From assembly GCA_944384195.1 (NCBI GenBank), contig CALWSK010000002.1:62001-126000 (forward strand): DNA of 64,000 nucleotides, written 5' to 3'. Positions 1-7,868 of the stretch are shown in pieces (position 1 is the first letter of the stretch; each line of letters begins with the position of its first letter). Under the pieces are notes generated by a model, which saw nothing but the letters and a program-made list of their open reading frames with translations, was not told the origin of the DNA and did no database searches. The translations under genes were made by a program, and so were the position numbers. The DNA comes from an uncultured Clostridia bacterium. Lineage in GTDB: Bacteria > Bacillota > Clostridia > Lachnospirales > CAG-274.

Positions 1-78
1 AACGTGGAAATGTCTGGGGAACTTAAAGACAAGCTTCAAGAAAGCGGTATAAAAATTCCCAATTCTATGTGGAGATAA
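1..78 (+). CDS. sepF: SepF, C-terminal end (partial)
   Basis: The window opens inside a reading frame that ends at a TAA at 76-78. The visible 25 residues begin NVEMSGELKDKL and end SMWR. The NVxxSGE pattern near the end is what I recall for the C-terminus of SepF, the cytoplasmic FtsZ-anchoring division protein. The next genes, ylmG and ylmH, are the usual partners of sepF in Firmicutes division clusters. The call rests on this short tail and on gene order; most of the gene lies upstream. Confidence 0.65.
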   Translation, partial: NVEMSGELKDKLQESGIKIPNSMWR

Positions 79-96
79 TTTAAGGAAGGCGATAAT

Positions 97-369
97 ATGA
101 ATTTTTTAATTTATAAATCATTTGAAATGTTTATAAGGATAATAGATTTTATTATATTAATAAGGGTTTTACTATCTTGGATTCCTATAAATAGGGATAA
201 TACTATAGTTAGGATTGTGTATGGAGTATCAGAGCCTTTTTTACAACCTATAAGAAACCTTCTTAATAAATCACCTTTAGGCTCTGGTATGATGTTAGAT
301 TTTTCACCGATTATTTTACTTCTATTGTTACAAATGATACAGATGATTTTGTATAGTGTATTGTTTTAA
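97..369 (+). CDS. ylmG: YggT/YlmG family membrane protein
   Basis: A 90-residue, very hydrophobic protein with two membrane segments (about residues 10-30 and 68-88). Between them lies the short polar stretch typical of the YggT family, including the SWIPI and EPFLQPIR signatures. It starts at ATG 97 behind AAGGAAGG. It sits 18 bases after sepF and before ylmH, the order seen in Gram-positive division (dcw-adjacent) clusters. Family members are linked to division or shape and to osmotic tolerance, but the molecular role is not defined. Identification is firm on motif and context. Confidence 0.9.
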   Translation: MNFLIYKSFEMFIRIIDFIILIRVLLSWIPINRDNTIVRIVYGVSEPFLQPIRNLLNKSPLGSGMMLDFSPIILLLLLQMIQMILYSVLF

Positions 370-390
370 AATTACATATTTATAAAAAAT

Positions 391-417
391 GGCTCTAGTT
401 TTACTAGAGTTATTTTT
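391..417 (+). terminator. Hairpin terminator between ylmG and ylmH
   Basis: The arms CTCTAGT (393-399) and ACTAGAG (403-409) form a tight stem with a 3-base loop, extended by G-T pairs, and are followed by TTATTTTT. It looks like an intrinsic terminator or attenuator inside what is usually one transcription unit. Confidence 0.6.
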
Positions 418-440
418 GGCATTTCATAGAAAGGATATAT

Positions 441-1223
441 ATGGCTAATATAGATAAGTTAATAAGTAAAGATGATAAAATAATGTTTTCTAAAATATTA
501 GATAAAAAGATAAATTGTGAGAGATATTATATTCCAAGTTTTAGTGAGTTTTTACCTATGCAAAAATGTATAAATTTTATATCTATTATTAAAGCAGATT
601 ATATGGAATGTAATATTAAAATTTATGGTGGGTATGAAGATGCAGAAAGAGCAATTATAGGATTTTTTCCGGATTATTTAGAAGAAGATAAGCAAGAATT
701 CCCTATAAATCTTCTGGAAATAGAATATAATTCTAAATATAGCAGAGAGCTTTCTCATAGAGATTTTCTAGGGTCTATTTTAGGACTTGGTATAGATAGA
801 GTTAAAGTTGGAGATATAATATTAAAAGATAATAAAGCATTATGTTTTTTATCTAGTGATATATCAGAATATGTTAGTGTAAACTTAGATAGGGTATCTT
901 CTACTAAAGTTAAAAATAAAATAGTAAATATAAAAGAATATGATATGCCAAAACAAAAATTAGAAGAAAAAAATATAATAATATCTTCTCTTAGACTAGA
1001 TGCTGTATTATCTGGAGCGTTTAATATGGCAAGGGGAAAAATACTAGATTATATAAAAGCAGAAAAAGCCTTTGTAAATTTTAATATTCAAACAAATGGT
1101 GCTAAGAATGTAAAAGATGGAGATATAATCACACTAAGAGGAGTAGGGCGTATAAAAGTTTTAGGAATATGTGGAAAAACAAAAAAGGATAGGATAGTGC
1201 TTAGCATAGCAAAATATGTTTAA
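441..1223 (+). CDS. ylmH: YlmH family S4-domain RNA-binding protein
   Basis: A 260-residue protein with an N-terminal YlmH domain and a C-terminal S4 RNA-binding domain from about residue 182 (LRLDAVLSGAFNMARGK, then the VNG/DGDIITLRG end). In Bacillus-type bacteria YlmH belongs to the sepF-ylmG-ylmH-divIVA division neighbourhood. S4-fold proteins of this kind have been connected with rescue or maintenance of ribosomal 50S complexes; which role applies here is inference. It starts at ATG 441 behind AAAGGATAT. No divIVA follows; dnaX comes next, 12 bases downstream. Confidence 0.9.
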   Translation: MANIDKLISKDDKIMFSKILDKKINCERYYIPSFSEFLPMQKCINFISIIKADYMECNIKIYGGYEDAERAIIGFFPDYLEEDKQEFPINLLEIEYNSKYSRELSHRDFLGSILGLGIDRVKVGDIILKDNKALCFLSSDISEYVSVNLDRVSSTKVKNKIVNIKEYDMPKQKLEEKNIIISSLRLDAVLSGAFNMARGKILDYIKAEKAFVNFNIQTNGAKNVKDGDIITLRGVGRIKVLGICGKTKKDRIVLSIAKYV

Positions 1224-1235
1224 AGAGGTGATAGT

Positions 1236-2795
1236 TTGAGTTATATAGCTTTATATAGAAAGAAAAGACCAAAAAATTTTCAAAGCGTTATAGGACAAGA
1301 ACATATAGTTAAAACTCTTAGAAATGAAATAGCAACAAATAGGATAGGACACAGTTATTTATTTTGTGGAACAAGAGGTACAGGAAAAACTTCTACTGCT
1401 AAGATTTTTGCGAAGGCTTTAAACTGTGAAAATCCTATAGATTCATCGCCTTGTGGACAATGTGAAATGTGTGTTGCTTTTGATGAAAATAGAAGCTTAA
1501 ATATTATAGAAATAGATGCAGCTAGTAATAATAGTGTAGATGACATAAGAGAATTAAAAGAAGAAATAAAATATCCACCATCAAAAGGTAAATATAAGAT
1601 ATATATAATAGATGAAGTACATATGTTGTCTATAGGAGCTTTTAATGCACTTTTAAAAACTTTAGAAGAGCCGCCATCTTATGTTATATTTATTTTAGCT
1701 ACTACTGACCCACATAAAATACCTGTTACTATACTTTCTAGATGTCAAAGGTTTGATTTTAAAAGAATTAGTAATAGAGATATGGTTAATACTCTTAATC
1801 TATATATGGAAGAAGAAAATGTTGATATAGAAGAAGATGCTATATATTATATAGCTAAGAGCTCTGATGGAGCTATGAGAGATGCTCTTTCTTTGTTAGA
1901 ACAATGTATTTCGTTTTATTATCAAGAAACAATAACTTTAGATAAAGTATTAGAGCTTTTAGGGGCAGTAGATGATGAGATATTTTTTGAGTTTACAGAT
2001 GCTATTATAAATTTTAATTCTATAGAAATTATAGATATAATAGATGATATTGTATATAATGGAAGGGATATATCACAATTTGTAACAGATATGATAGCTC
2101 ATATAAGAAATCTTATTATAGCTAAGCTATCAGATAATAATACTTTAGATATGACTTATGAAAAGTTTCAAGAATATAAAAATCAAGCTAAAGATATAGA
2201 AATAGATTATCTTACAAAACTTATAGACGAATTTTCAAAAATACAAAATAGTTTAAGATATTCATCTGATGAAAGGATAGTTCTTGAGGCTGGAGTTCTT
2301 AAGCTTTGTTGTTGTGTTAAAGAAGAAGATTTTACAGATATAAAAAGAAAAATAAAACTTTTAGAAAAAAATATAGAAAATAGTGTTAAAACAGTTTATA
2401 TTGAAAAAGAAGAAGAAAAGCCTAAAGAAGAAAAACCAAGAGAGCTTGCTATTGATAAGGATATAAAAGAAGCTATAGATAATTTTAAAATAGTAAAAAG
2501 CAGATTTAAAGAATTTGAGAGAAATATTTTAGATATGTGTGAGCCTAGGAGTTTAGAAAATAAGTCATTATATATAGTATGTAAGCCGGTGTTTATAGAG
2601 AGTGCTAAAAAGATATTAGAAGATTTAAAGCAAGCTTTATTTGAAGTTTTTAATAAAGATTATAATATTAAGGTTATTAGTATAGATGAATATGAAAGAG
2701 AATATAAAGCGCTTACTAAACAACCTTATGGAAATAATATGTCTGTTGAAGAAATGGCTAATTTTTTCCCAGAAGATATACTTGATATTAATTAA
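1236..2795 (+). CDS. dnaX: DNA polymerase III subunit gamma/tau
   Basis: Clamp-loader ATPase of the replicative polymerase. The start is TTG 1236, with GAGGTGATAG just upstream and the conserved SYIALYRKKRPKNF N-terminus. Walker A is GTRGTGKTS near residue 45. A four-Cys zinc module (CENPIDSSPCGQCEMC) follows at about 64-79, then the DEVHML Walker B and the sensor-1 region SRCQRFDF. Domain III extends to about residue 370. A lysine/glutamate-rich linker and a tau-type C-terminal domain bring it to 519 residues. The ybaB-recR pair follows, the near-universal bacterial arrangement. I did not establish a frameshift site producing a separate gamma form. Confidence 0.97.
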   Translation: MSYIALYRKKRPKNFQSVIGQEHIVKTLRNEIATNRIGHSYLFCGTRGTGKTSTAKIFAKALNCENPIDSSPCGQCEMCVAFDENRSLNIIEIDAASNNSVDDIRELKEEIKYPPSKGKYKIYIIDEVHMLSIGAFNALLKTLEEPPSYVIFILATTDPHKIPVTILSRCQRFDFKRISNRDMVNTLNLYMEEENVDIEEDAIYYIAKSSDGAMRDALSLLEQCISFYYQETITLDKVLELLGAVDDEIFFEFTDAIINFNSIEIIDIIDDIVYNGRDISQFVTDMIAHIRNLIIAKLSDNNTLDMTYEKFQEYKNQAKDIEIDYLTKLIDEFSKIQNSLRYSSDERIVLEAGVLKLCCCVKEEDFTDIKRKIKLLEKNIENSVKTVYIEKEEEKPKEEKPRELAIDKDIKEAIDNFKIVKSRFKEFERNILDMCEPRSLENKSLYIVCKPVFIESAKKILEDLKQALFEVFNKDYNIKVISIDEYEREYKALTKQPYGNNMSVEEMANFFPEDILDIN

Positions 2796-2808
2796 TATAA
2801 AAATAGAG

Positions 2809-2837
2809 TTGATTTAATTTTTAAAATAAGTTAAAAT
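2809..2837 (+). promoter_or_regulatory. Candidate sigma-A promoter for ybaB-recR
   Basis: TTGATT (2809-2814) and TAAAAT (2832-2837) are separated by exactly 17 bases, 34 bases before the ybaB start codon. This suggests ybaB-recR can be transcribed independently of dnaX. Such boxes arise easily in AT-rich DNA, so confidence is moderate. Confidence 0.45.
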
Positions 2838-2870
2838 TATAGATGATTAAATTTTAAGGAGGAATATATT

Positions 2871-3221
2871 ATGGCAAGAGGTGGATTTGGCGGAGGTTTT
2901 CCTGGCGGAATGAATATGAATAATCTTATGAAACAAGCTCAAAAGATGCAAAAGCAGATGGAAGAGATGCAACAAGAGCTTGAAGCTAAAGAATTTGAAA
3001 CAACTAGCGGCGGTGGAGCTGTTAGAGTTGTTATAACAGGTAAAAAAGAAGTAAAAGAAATAGAAATAGATAAAGATGTTGTGGATCCGGATGATGTAGA
3101 AATGTTACAAGATTTAATATTAACAGCTGTTAATGAAGCTATAAGACAAGTAGAAGAATCTGCATCTAGTCAAATGAGTAGATTTACTGGTGGTATGAAT
3201 ATACCAGGGGGGCTTTTCTAG
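2871..3221 (+). CDS. ybaB: YbaB/EbfC family nucleoid-associated protein
   Basis: A 116-residue DNA-binding protein of the YbaB/EbfC family. After a Gly-rich N-terminus comes the coiled [19 protein letters not shown] segment. The family core [20 protein letters not shown] and the helix [13 protein letters not shown] follow. It starts at ATG 2871 behind a strong TAAGGAGGAATATATT. Its TAG stop shares one base with the GTG start of recR, implying translational coupling. The family binds DNA as a dimer and is thought to affect nucleoid structure or recombinational repair through RecR. Confidence 0.96.
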   Translation: MARGGFGGGFPGGMNMNNLMKQAQKMQKQMEEMQQELEAKEFETTSGGGAVRVVITGKKEVKEIEIDKDVVDPDDVEMLQDLILTAVNEAIRQVEESASSQMSRFTGGMNIPGGLF

Positions 3222-3820
3222 TGAATTATTATGGCAATAAGGTATCTAAGCTTATAGAAGAGCTAACAAAATTACCAACTATTGGAGGCAAGTCTGCACA
3301 GAGGCTTGCTTTTTACATTATAAATATGCCTAAAGAAAATGCATTATCTTTAGCAAATAGTATTATAGATGCTAGAGAAAATATAAAGTATTGTCCTATA
3401 TGTTGTAATATAACAGATAGTGATAGTTGTATTATATGTTCCAATCCTAAAAGGGACGACTCGCTTATAATGGTAGTAGAAGAACCTAAGGATATGGTGG
3501 CTTATGAAAAAACTAAGGAATATAAAGGACTTTATCATATATTACATGGTGCTATATCGCCTATGCAAGATATAACAGCTCAAGATATAAAAATAAAAGA
3601 ACTTTTAAATAGGCTAAAAGATGATAAAGTAAAAGAAGTAATAATAGCCACAAATCCTAAGATAGAAGGGGAGGCTACTGCTCTTTATATAGCGAGGCTT
3701 ATAAAACCTTTGGGGATAAAAGTATCTAGGATAGCTCATGGTGTTCCTGTTGGTGGAGATTTAGAGTATGTAGATGATGTAACATTATCTAGAGCCTTAC
3801 AAGGAAGACAACCTTTATAG
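3221..3820 (+). CDS. recR: Recombination protein RecR
   Basis: A 199-residue RecFOR-pathway repair protein. It has the N-terminal helix-hairpin-helix ([15 protein letters not shown]), then a four-Cys zinc finger (CPICC...CIIC, about residues 57-72). The Toprim domain follows ([13 protein letters not shown]... to ...[14 protein letters not shown]), with the C-terminal [17 protein letters not shown] and LSRALQGR signatures. The GTG start at 3221 overlaps the ybaB stop by one base, and no closer independent ribosome site is evident, so coupling is likely. The length matches the family. Confidence 0.97.
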   Translation: MNYYGNKVSKLIEELTKLPTIGGKSAQRLAFYIINMPKENALSLANSIIDARENIKYCPICCNITDSDSCIICSNPKRDDSLIMVVEEPKDMVAYEKTKEYKGLYHILHGAISPMQDITAQDIKIKELLNRLKDDKVKEVIIATNPKIEGEATALYIARLIKPLGIKVSRIAHGVPVGGDLEYVDDVTLSRALQGRQPL

Positions 3821-3835
3821 AAACGGAGGAAAAAG

Positions 3836-4465
3836 ATGAATATAATAAAACCAAGTATAGTTATAGAACAAGAATTAAATGAAGATAAGGTTTTACAAGC
3901 TATAGAAAGAGCTGGTAGAACTTGCTATAAAAGCGAACATCTTATAAGTACAGATAGTGCTAAAAGATTTGTGAAAAATATTATATCTAGAGGACATGAA
4001 TCAGTAATAGAACACGAAAAAATAACAATTAGGATAATATGCGATAGGGGAGTTAGTCATGAGATAGTAAGACATAGAATAGCTAGTTATTCTCAAGAAA
4101 GCACTAGATATTGTAACTATTGTAATGATAAATTTGGAAATGAGCTTACTTTTATAGAACCTTGCTTTTTTAATTCTGATAGTGAACAAGATAAAAAAAA
4201 TAAGCAAATATGGCTTGATACTATGGAGCAGATAGAAAAAAACTATAATATGCTCATAGATAATGGAGCAAAACCAGAAGAAGCAAGAGCGATACTTCCG
4301 AATTCTTTAAAAACAGAAATAGTAGTTACTATGAATCTTAGAGCTTGGAGACATTTTCTTAAGTTAAGAACAGATAAAGCTGCTCACCCACAAATAAGAG
4401 AAATATCAGATATGATACTTAAAGAGCTTAAAGAAAAATTACCTACAATTTTTGAAGATTTATAA
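3836..4465 (+). CDS. thyX: Flavin-dependent thymidylate synthase ThyX
   Basis: Makes dTMP from dUMP using FAD, NADPH and methylene-tetrahydrofolate. The diagnostic RHR-X7-S motif is present at residues 79-89 (RHRIASYSQES). The upstream helix SRGHESVIEHE and the downstream segments ARAILPNSLKTE and NLRAWRHFLKLR are also typical. Length is 209 residues. ATG 3836 lies behind ACGGAGGAAAAAG, 15 bases after recR, probably in the same transcript. ThyX frees the cell from recycling dihydrofolate through DHFR after dTMP synthesis. No thyA is visible here. Confidence 0.97.
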   Translation: MNIIKPSIVIEQELNEDKVLQAIERAGRTCYKSEHLISTDSAKRFVKNIISRGHESVIEHEKITIRIICDRGVSHEIVRHRIASYSQESTRYCNYCNDKFGNELTFIEPCFFNSDSEQDKKNKQIWLDTMEQIEKNYNMLIDNGAKPEEARAILPNSLKTEIVVTMNLRAWRHFLKLRTDKAAHPQIREISDMILKELKEKLPTIFEDL

Positions 4466-4596
4466 AAGTAATTTTTTGAATTCTTTGTATTCAAAAATAG
4501 AATATTCTATTAATTTTTTATTAGATTAGAATTGAAAATGTGAATTTGATTATAAATTTTAAATTGAAAAATAAAGAATTACTTTAATGAAATGAT

Positions 4597-4628
4597 AAAA
4601 AAGGCTTTAGAGAAATCTAAGCCTTTTT
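4597..4628. terminator. Bidirectional terminator between thyX and the DUF1294 gene
   Basis: AAAAAGGCTTTAGA / TCTAAGCCTTTTT forms a long stem with a GAAA loop and T runs on both strands. It serves the convergent thyX (+) and DUF1294 (-) genes and overlaps the last codons of the latter. Confidence 0.85.
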
Positions 4629-4907
4629 ATTTGCTATAGCAAGTATAAAAAACATATGTAAAAAGAAAAATATAAGACCTATTATATAAAACTTAGGTTT
4701 TTTTGTCTTATGATGAAAAAATTTCATACTGAAAAATCCACCAACAGTCCCGCCTAAAGCGAAAAAAGTAAACAAAGTATTTTCGCTTATACGCCACTGA
4801 TTTTTTATTGCTTTTTGTTTGTCTAAAAAAAATAAGGTAAAGCTAATAATATTTATAAAAATATAATAAAAAGATATCAAAATTATTGTTTCATAATTTC
4901 TCTCCAA
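4617..4907 (-). CDS. DUF1294 family small membrane protein
   Basis: A 96-residue integral membrane protein with three hydrophobic segments (about residues 7-28, 45-62 and 72-92). It carries the family motifs FFLDKQKAIKNQWRISE and FALGGTVGGFFSMKFFHHKT characteristic of DUF1294. The start is TTG 4907, supported by GAGGTGATTTAGA just upstream. It overlaps the mgsA 3' end by 25 bases, so it is translated from the same message. The molecular function of DUF1294 proteins is unknown. The terminator hairpin begins inside its final codons. Confidence 0.85.
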   Translation of the reverse strand: MERNYETIILISFYYIFINIISFTLFFLDKQKAIKNQWRISENTLFTFFALGGTVGGFFSMKFFHHKTKKPKFYIIGLIFFFLHMFFILAIANKKA

Positions 4908-5281
4908 TCTAAATCACCTCTATCAAGAGCAAGGAGCAGAGCTTCTGCCGTTGCAAGATTGCTAGCTAAAGGTATGTTATGTGCATCACAAAGACGCATT
5001 ATGCTATTTATGTCAGATTCATAATCTTTTGAATTTTCAGCATCTCTTAAGAAAATAACTAAGTCTATATCATTATTTATTATTTGAGAACCGAGCTGTT
5101 GTTCTCCTCCTAAATGTCCTGCCAAATATTTATTTATTGTAAGGTTTGCAGTTTCTTCTATTAATGTACCGGTAGAGCCAGTAGCAAATAGAGTATGTTT
5201 ATTTAATATATGTCTATAGGCTATACATAGATTTTCCATAAGTATTTTTTTATTATTATGAGCAACTAGAGCAATATTCAT
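4883..5281 (-). CDS. mgsA: Methylglyoxal synthase-like protein with altered active-site residues
   Basis: A 132-residue protein aligning end to end with methylglyoxal synthase (dihydroxyacetone phosphate to methylglyoxal plus phosphate). Landmarks are MNIALVAH, LFATGSTGTLI, GHLGGEQQLGS, DLVIFLRD and LASNLATAEALL. ATG 5281 is preferred over the in-frame GTG at 5290 because the GTG lies inside the GAGGTGAT ribosome site. Compared with the E. coli enzyme as I recall it, the base Asp71 of GGDQQ is Glu, His98 is Tyr and Asp20 is Asn. Asp91 and Asp101 equivalents remain. It is cotranscribed with rodA, a common clostridial linkage. Family membership is firm; catalytic activity is uncertain. Confidence 0.85.
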   Translation of the reverse strand: MNIALVAHNNKKILMENLCIAYRHILNKHTLFATGSTGTLIEETANLTINKYLAGHLGGEQQLGSQIINNDIDLVIFLRDAENSKDYESDINSIMRLCDAHNIPLASNLATAEALLLALDRGDLDWREIMKQ

Positions 5282-5296
5282 AATTATCACCTCACT

Positions 5297-6451
5297 TTAT
5301 ATTTCAAATAGATTTTTAGGTTTTCTCATACCAACATTTATAACAAGTCCTATAGAGGCCATATTTATAAGCATTGAGCTACCACCAGCACTTAAAAAAG
5401 GAAAGGGCATACCAGTATTGGGAAGTAAACTAGAAGCAACTCCAATATTTACAAATATTTGAAAACTAAGCATTCCAACAACGCCAACAACAATTAGCAT
5501 ACCAAGAGTATCAATAGCTTTATTTGCTATAAGAAGACATTTAGCTATAATGCCAAGAGATAGTAAAATTATAGTACAACAACCTATAAATCCAAATTCT
5601 TCTCCCCAAACAGCAAAAATAAAATCATTATGAGAATAAGGTATATAGTTTAATTGATTCATACTACCATTAAATAGACCTTTCCCGGTAAGTTGTCCAG
5701 AGCCTATGGCCCAAGCAGAGTTTTTAGTTTGATATAATGAGCTATCAGTAGTTGTTAAATCAAAAGAAACTATAGAACGTATTCTATCTATTTGGTATTC
5801 TTTTAATATTTTACCGAGGAAAAAATATTTATCAGTTAGTATATCTATAGAAACTAAGATAACTATAGGAAGTAAAATTATTAAAATTGTTTTTATATAT
5901 TTAGAGTCTAAATTTCCAGCAAATATTTGAAATATTAGTATAGCTAATATTACTAATGAGGCAGATAAAGAGGGTTGAGCTTGTATTAAAACTACTGGAA
6001 TAATTACAAGTAAAAATAAAATAAATAAATTTTTAAGCTCATTTATATCTTCTTTGTGTTTATCTATAAAAACAGCAATAAATATTATTAAAAATATTTT
6101 TGAAAATTCTGAAGGTTGTAGTCCAAATATCCAGCGTTTAACTCCATTTATAGATTTACCTATAGGGGATAAAACAAGTAATAATAAGATAATATTAAAA
6201 ATATATATAGGTATATAAAATCTTGCTATATATCTATAGTCTATAAACGCTGCAAAAAACATAACTACAATACCGATTAAAAACCATATTATTTGATTCA
6301 TAAATTCAGAAGATAAAAATTCTTTATTAAAACCTATATCTAATGTGTTTATTCTGTTAGCACTACCTATAGTTATAATACCTATTATAGCCATACAAAA
6401 AACCATAAAAACAAGTAAGTAGTCAAAATTGCCAAGTTTTTTCTTTAACAT
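5297..6451 (-). CDS. rodA: RodA, SEDS-family peptidoglycan glycosyltransferase
   Basis: A 384-residue polytopic membrane protein of the SEDS family (RodA/FtsW/SpoVE) with about ten hydrophobic segments. The family signatures NGVKRWIFGLQPSEFSKI, AQPSLSAS, YIPYSHNDFIFAVWGEEFG and the C-terminal PFPFLSAGGSSM are all present. RodA polymerises lipid II glycan strands with its partner PBP2, whose gene lies upstream in the same cluster; this context favours RodA over FtsW or SpoVE. ATG 6451 follows AAAGGACTTTTAT. It lies 103 bases after minE, with a terminator-like hairpin between, so it may be partly independent. Confidence 0.93.
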   Translation of the reverse strand: MLKKKLGNFDYLLVFMVFCMAIIGIITIGSANRINTLDIGFNKEFLSSEFMNQIIWFLIGIVVMFFAAFIDYRYIARFYIPIYIFNIILLLLVLSPIGKSINGVKRWIFGLQPSEFSKIFLIIFIAVFIDKHKEDINELKNLFILFLLVIIPVVLIQAQPSLSASLVILAILIFQIFAGNLDSKYIKTILIILLPIVILVSIDILTDKYFFLGKILKEYQIDRIRSIVSFDLTTTDSSLYQTKNSAWAIGSGQLTGKGLFNGSMNQLNYIPYSHNDFIFAVWGEEFGFIGCCTIILLSLGIIAKCLLIANKAIDTLGMLIVVGVVGMLSFQIFVNIGVASSLLPNTGMPFPFLSAGGSSMLINMASIGLVINVGMRKPKNLFEI

Positions 6452-6515
6452 ATAAAAGTCCTTTCTAAGAAGGTTTTCTATAAGAGGGAATTGTTTAAAT
6501 TAAAAAACTTACTCC

Positions 6516-6543
6516 AAAAAAGCAGAGGTGGCTCCGCTTTTTA
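6516..6543 (-). terminator. Terminator downstream of minE
   Basis: On the minus strand AAAAAGCGGAG / CTCTGCTTTTTT forms a stem with a CCAC loop (one G-U pair) ending in a T run. It sits 12 bases after the minE stop and ahead of rodA, so the min genes may be terminated here with some read-through. Confidence 0.75.
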
Positions 6544-6554
6544 AAAATAAATTA

Positions 6555-6839
6555 TTATCCTTGATTTTTATGCATACTTTTTATAGGAATATTTGCATAA
6601 AGCATAGGCAAAGAGTTTTCGTTATCTTCAGTTTCAGTTTTAGTTATTTGAATATCCAGTTCGTCTTCGTCTATTTCCATATAATTTGATATAACACGAA
6701 TAATATCTGTTTTTAACATTTCAAGAACTTGTGTTGAACAATTTGCTCTATCGTGGATTAGAACAAGTTTTAGTCTATCTTTAGCTACATCTTTAGATGG
6801 AGCTTTTTTTGTAAATATATTATTAAATATATCTATCAC
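6555..6839 (-). CDS. minE: Cell division topological specificity factor MinE
   Basis: A 94-residue MinE. The N-terminal amphipathic region MIDIFNNIFTKK is followed by the anti-MinCD segment (AKDRLKLVLIHDRANCS) and a topological-specificity domain with YMEIDEDELDIQIT. MinE stimulates MinD ATPase and drives pole-to-pole oscillation, keeping MinC away from midcell. The start is GTG 6839 with AGGGAGGGATTGTT upstream. It follows minD by 27 bases. A MinE-type system in an endospore former, rather than DivIVA/MinJ, is typical of many Clostridia. Confidence 0.95.
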   Translation of the reverse strand: MIDIFNNIFTKKAPSKDVAKDRLKLVLIHDRANCSTQVLEMLKTDIIRVISNYMEIDEDELDIQITKTETEDNENSLPMLYANIPIKSMHKNQG

Positions 6840-6866
6840 AACAATCCCTCCCTAATGAAAACAAAT

Positions 6867-7667
6867 TTATTGAGCTTTTTTATTAAACAAGCTTTTAAAT
6901 TTATCAAGAAAAGTTGGATTTGAAGATAGCTCCATAAGAGGTACTTCTTCACCCATTATTCTTTTGGAGATATTTCGATAAGCTTGTCCTGCTTTAGAAG
7001 AATTATCAGTAACGGCAGGTTCTCCTTTATTAGCAGAAACAACTATGCTTTCATCATCTGGAACTATACCAAGAATATCTATAGCTAATATTTCTGTTAC
7101 ATCTTCCATAGCCATCATATCTCCTTTTTTTACCATATCTACTCTTATACGATTTAATATGAGAAGAGGGTCGTTTAGTTCATGAGCTTCTAAAAGACCT
7201 ATAATTCTATCAGCATCTCGAACAGCAGACACTTCTGGAGTTGTAACAACTATGGCTTTATCAGCACCAGCTATTGCATTTTTAAACCCTTGCTCTATAC
7301 CAGCAGGACAATCTATTATTATATAATCAAAATCTTCTCTAAGATTATCACAAAGTTTTTGCATCTGTTCTGGACTAACAGCATCTTTGTCTCTAGTTTG
7401 AGCAGCTGGGAGAAGATAAAGATTATCGTATCTCTTATCTTTTATAAGAGCTTGTTTAAGACGGCAATTACCTTCTACAACGTCTATAAGATCATATACT
7501 ATCCTATTTTCAAGCCCCATTATAACGTCTAGATTTCTAAGTCCGATATCGGCATCTATCATAGCTACTTTTTTGCCAGCAAGAGCAAGACCAGTACCTA
7601 AGTTTGCAGATGTAGTTGTTTTACCAACACCACCTTTTCCAGATGTAATAACTATAACTTCACTCAT
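6867..7667 (-). CDS. minD: Septum site-determining ATPase MinD
   Basis: ParA/MinD-type membrane ATPase. It has the deviant Walker A SGKGGVGKTTTS near the N-terminus, Walker B DYIIIDCPAGIEQG and the switch region TPEVSAVRDADR. A C-terminal amphipathic membrane-targeting helix is present (FLDKFKSLFNKK). MinD recruits MinC to the membrane and cycles with MinE. The frame opens at TTG 7670, but ATG 7667 has better spacing (7 bases) from AGGAGG, so the product is 266 residues. It is separated from minC by about 200 bases containing a strong hairpin. Confidence 0.96.
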   Translation of the reverse strand: MSEVIVITSGKGGVGKTTTSANLGTGLALAGKKVAMIDADIGLRNLDVIMGLENRIVYDLIDVVEGNCRLKQALIKDKRYDNLYLLPAAQTRDKDAVSPEQMQKLCDNLREDFDYIIIDCPAGIEQGFKNAIAGADKAIVVTTPEVSAVRDADRIIGLLEAHELNDPLLILNRIRVDMVKKGDMMAMEDVTEILAIDILGIVPDDESIVVSANKGEPAVTDNSSKAGQAYRNISKRIMGEEVPLMELSSNPTFLDKFKSLFNKKAQ

Positions 7668-7757
7668 CAAAATTCCTCCTATGTAAAACTTTTACCGTTC
7701 TAGGTTAGGCTTAAAAGCCATATTTATATATGTAAGAGCGATTTAATCATAAATCTT

Positions 7758-7794
7758 TAGCAATTTCCCCTTTTAATGCAGGGGAAATTAGCTA
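7758..7794. other. Strong hairpin without T tract in the minC-minD gap
   Basis: TAGCAATTTCCCC (7758-7770) pairs with GGGGAAATTAGCTA (781-794 of the same kilobase, i.e. 7781-7794), giving 13 base pairs with one bulged A and a 10-base loop. Neither strand has a T run after it. It stands out for its GC block in AT-rich DNA. It could be an RNA processing or stabilising element, or a protein site controlling minDE. Confidence 0.6.
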
Positions 7795-7868
7795 TATATA
7801 TATATTAACAAAAATTAATAAAAATTGCACTAATTTTTTTTAGCAAATAGCAACAAATTAATACAAGC

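Noticed and set aside
1236..2795. Programmed frameshift in dnaX producing a gamma form
   Set aside because: A-runs such as the one near 2364-2370 occur, but a canonical slippery heptamer with a flanking stem-loop and ribosome-like site was not identified.
4466..4596. Loose inverted repeat (AAGTAATT ... AATTACTT) after thyX
   Set aside because: Short arms far apart in AT-rich sequence; probably chance beside the clear terminator at 4597.
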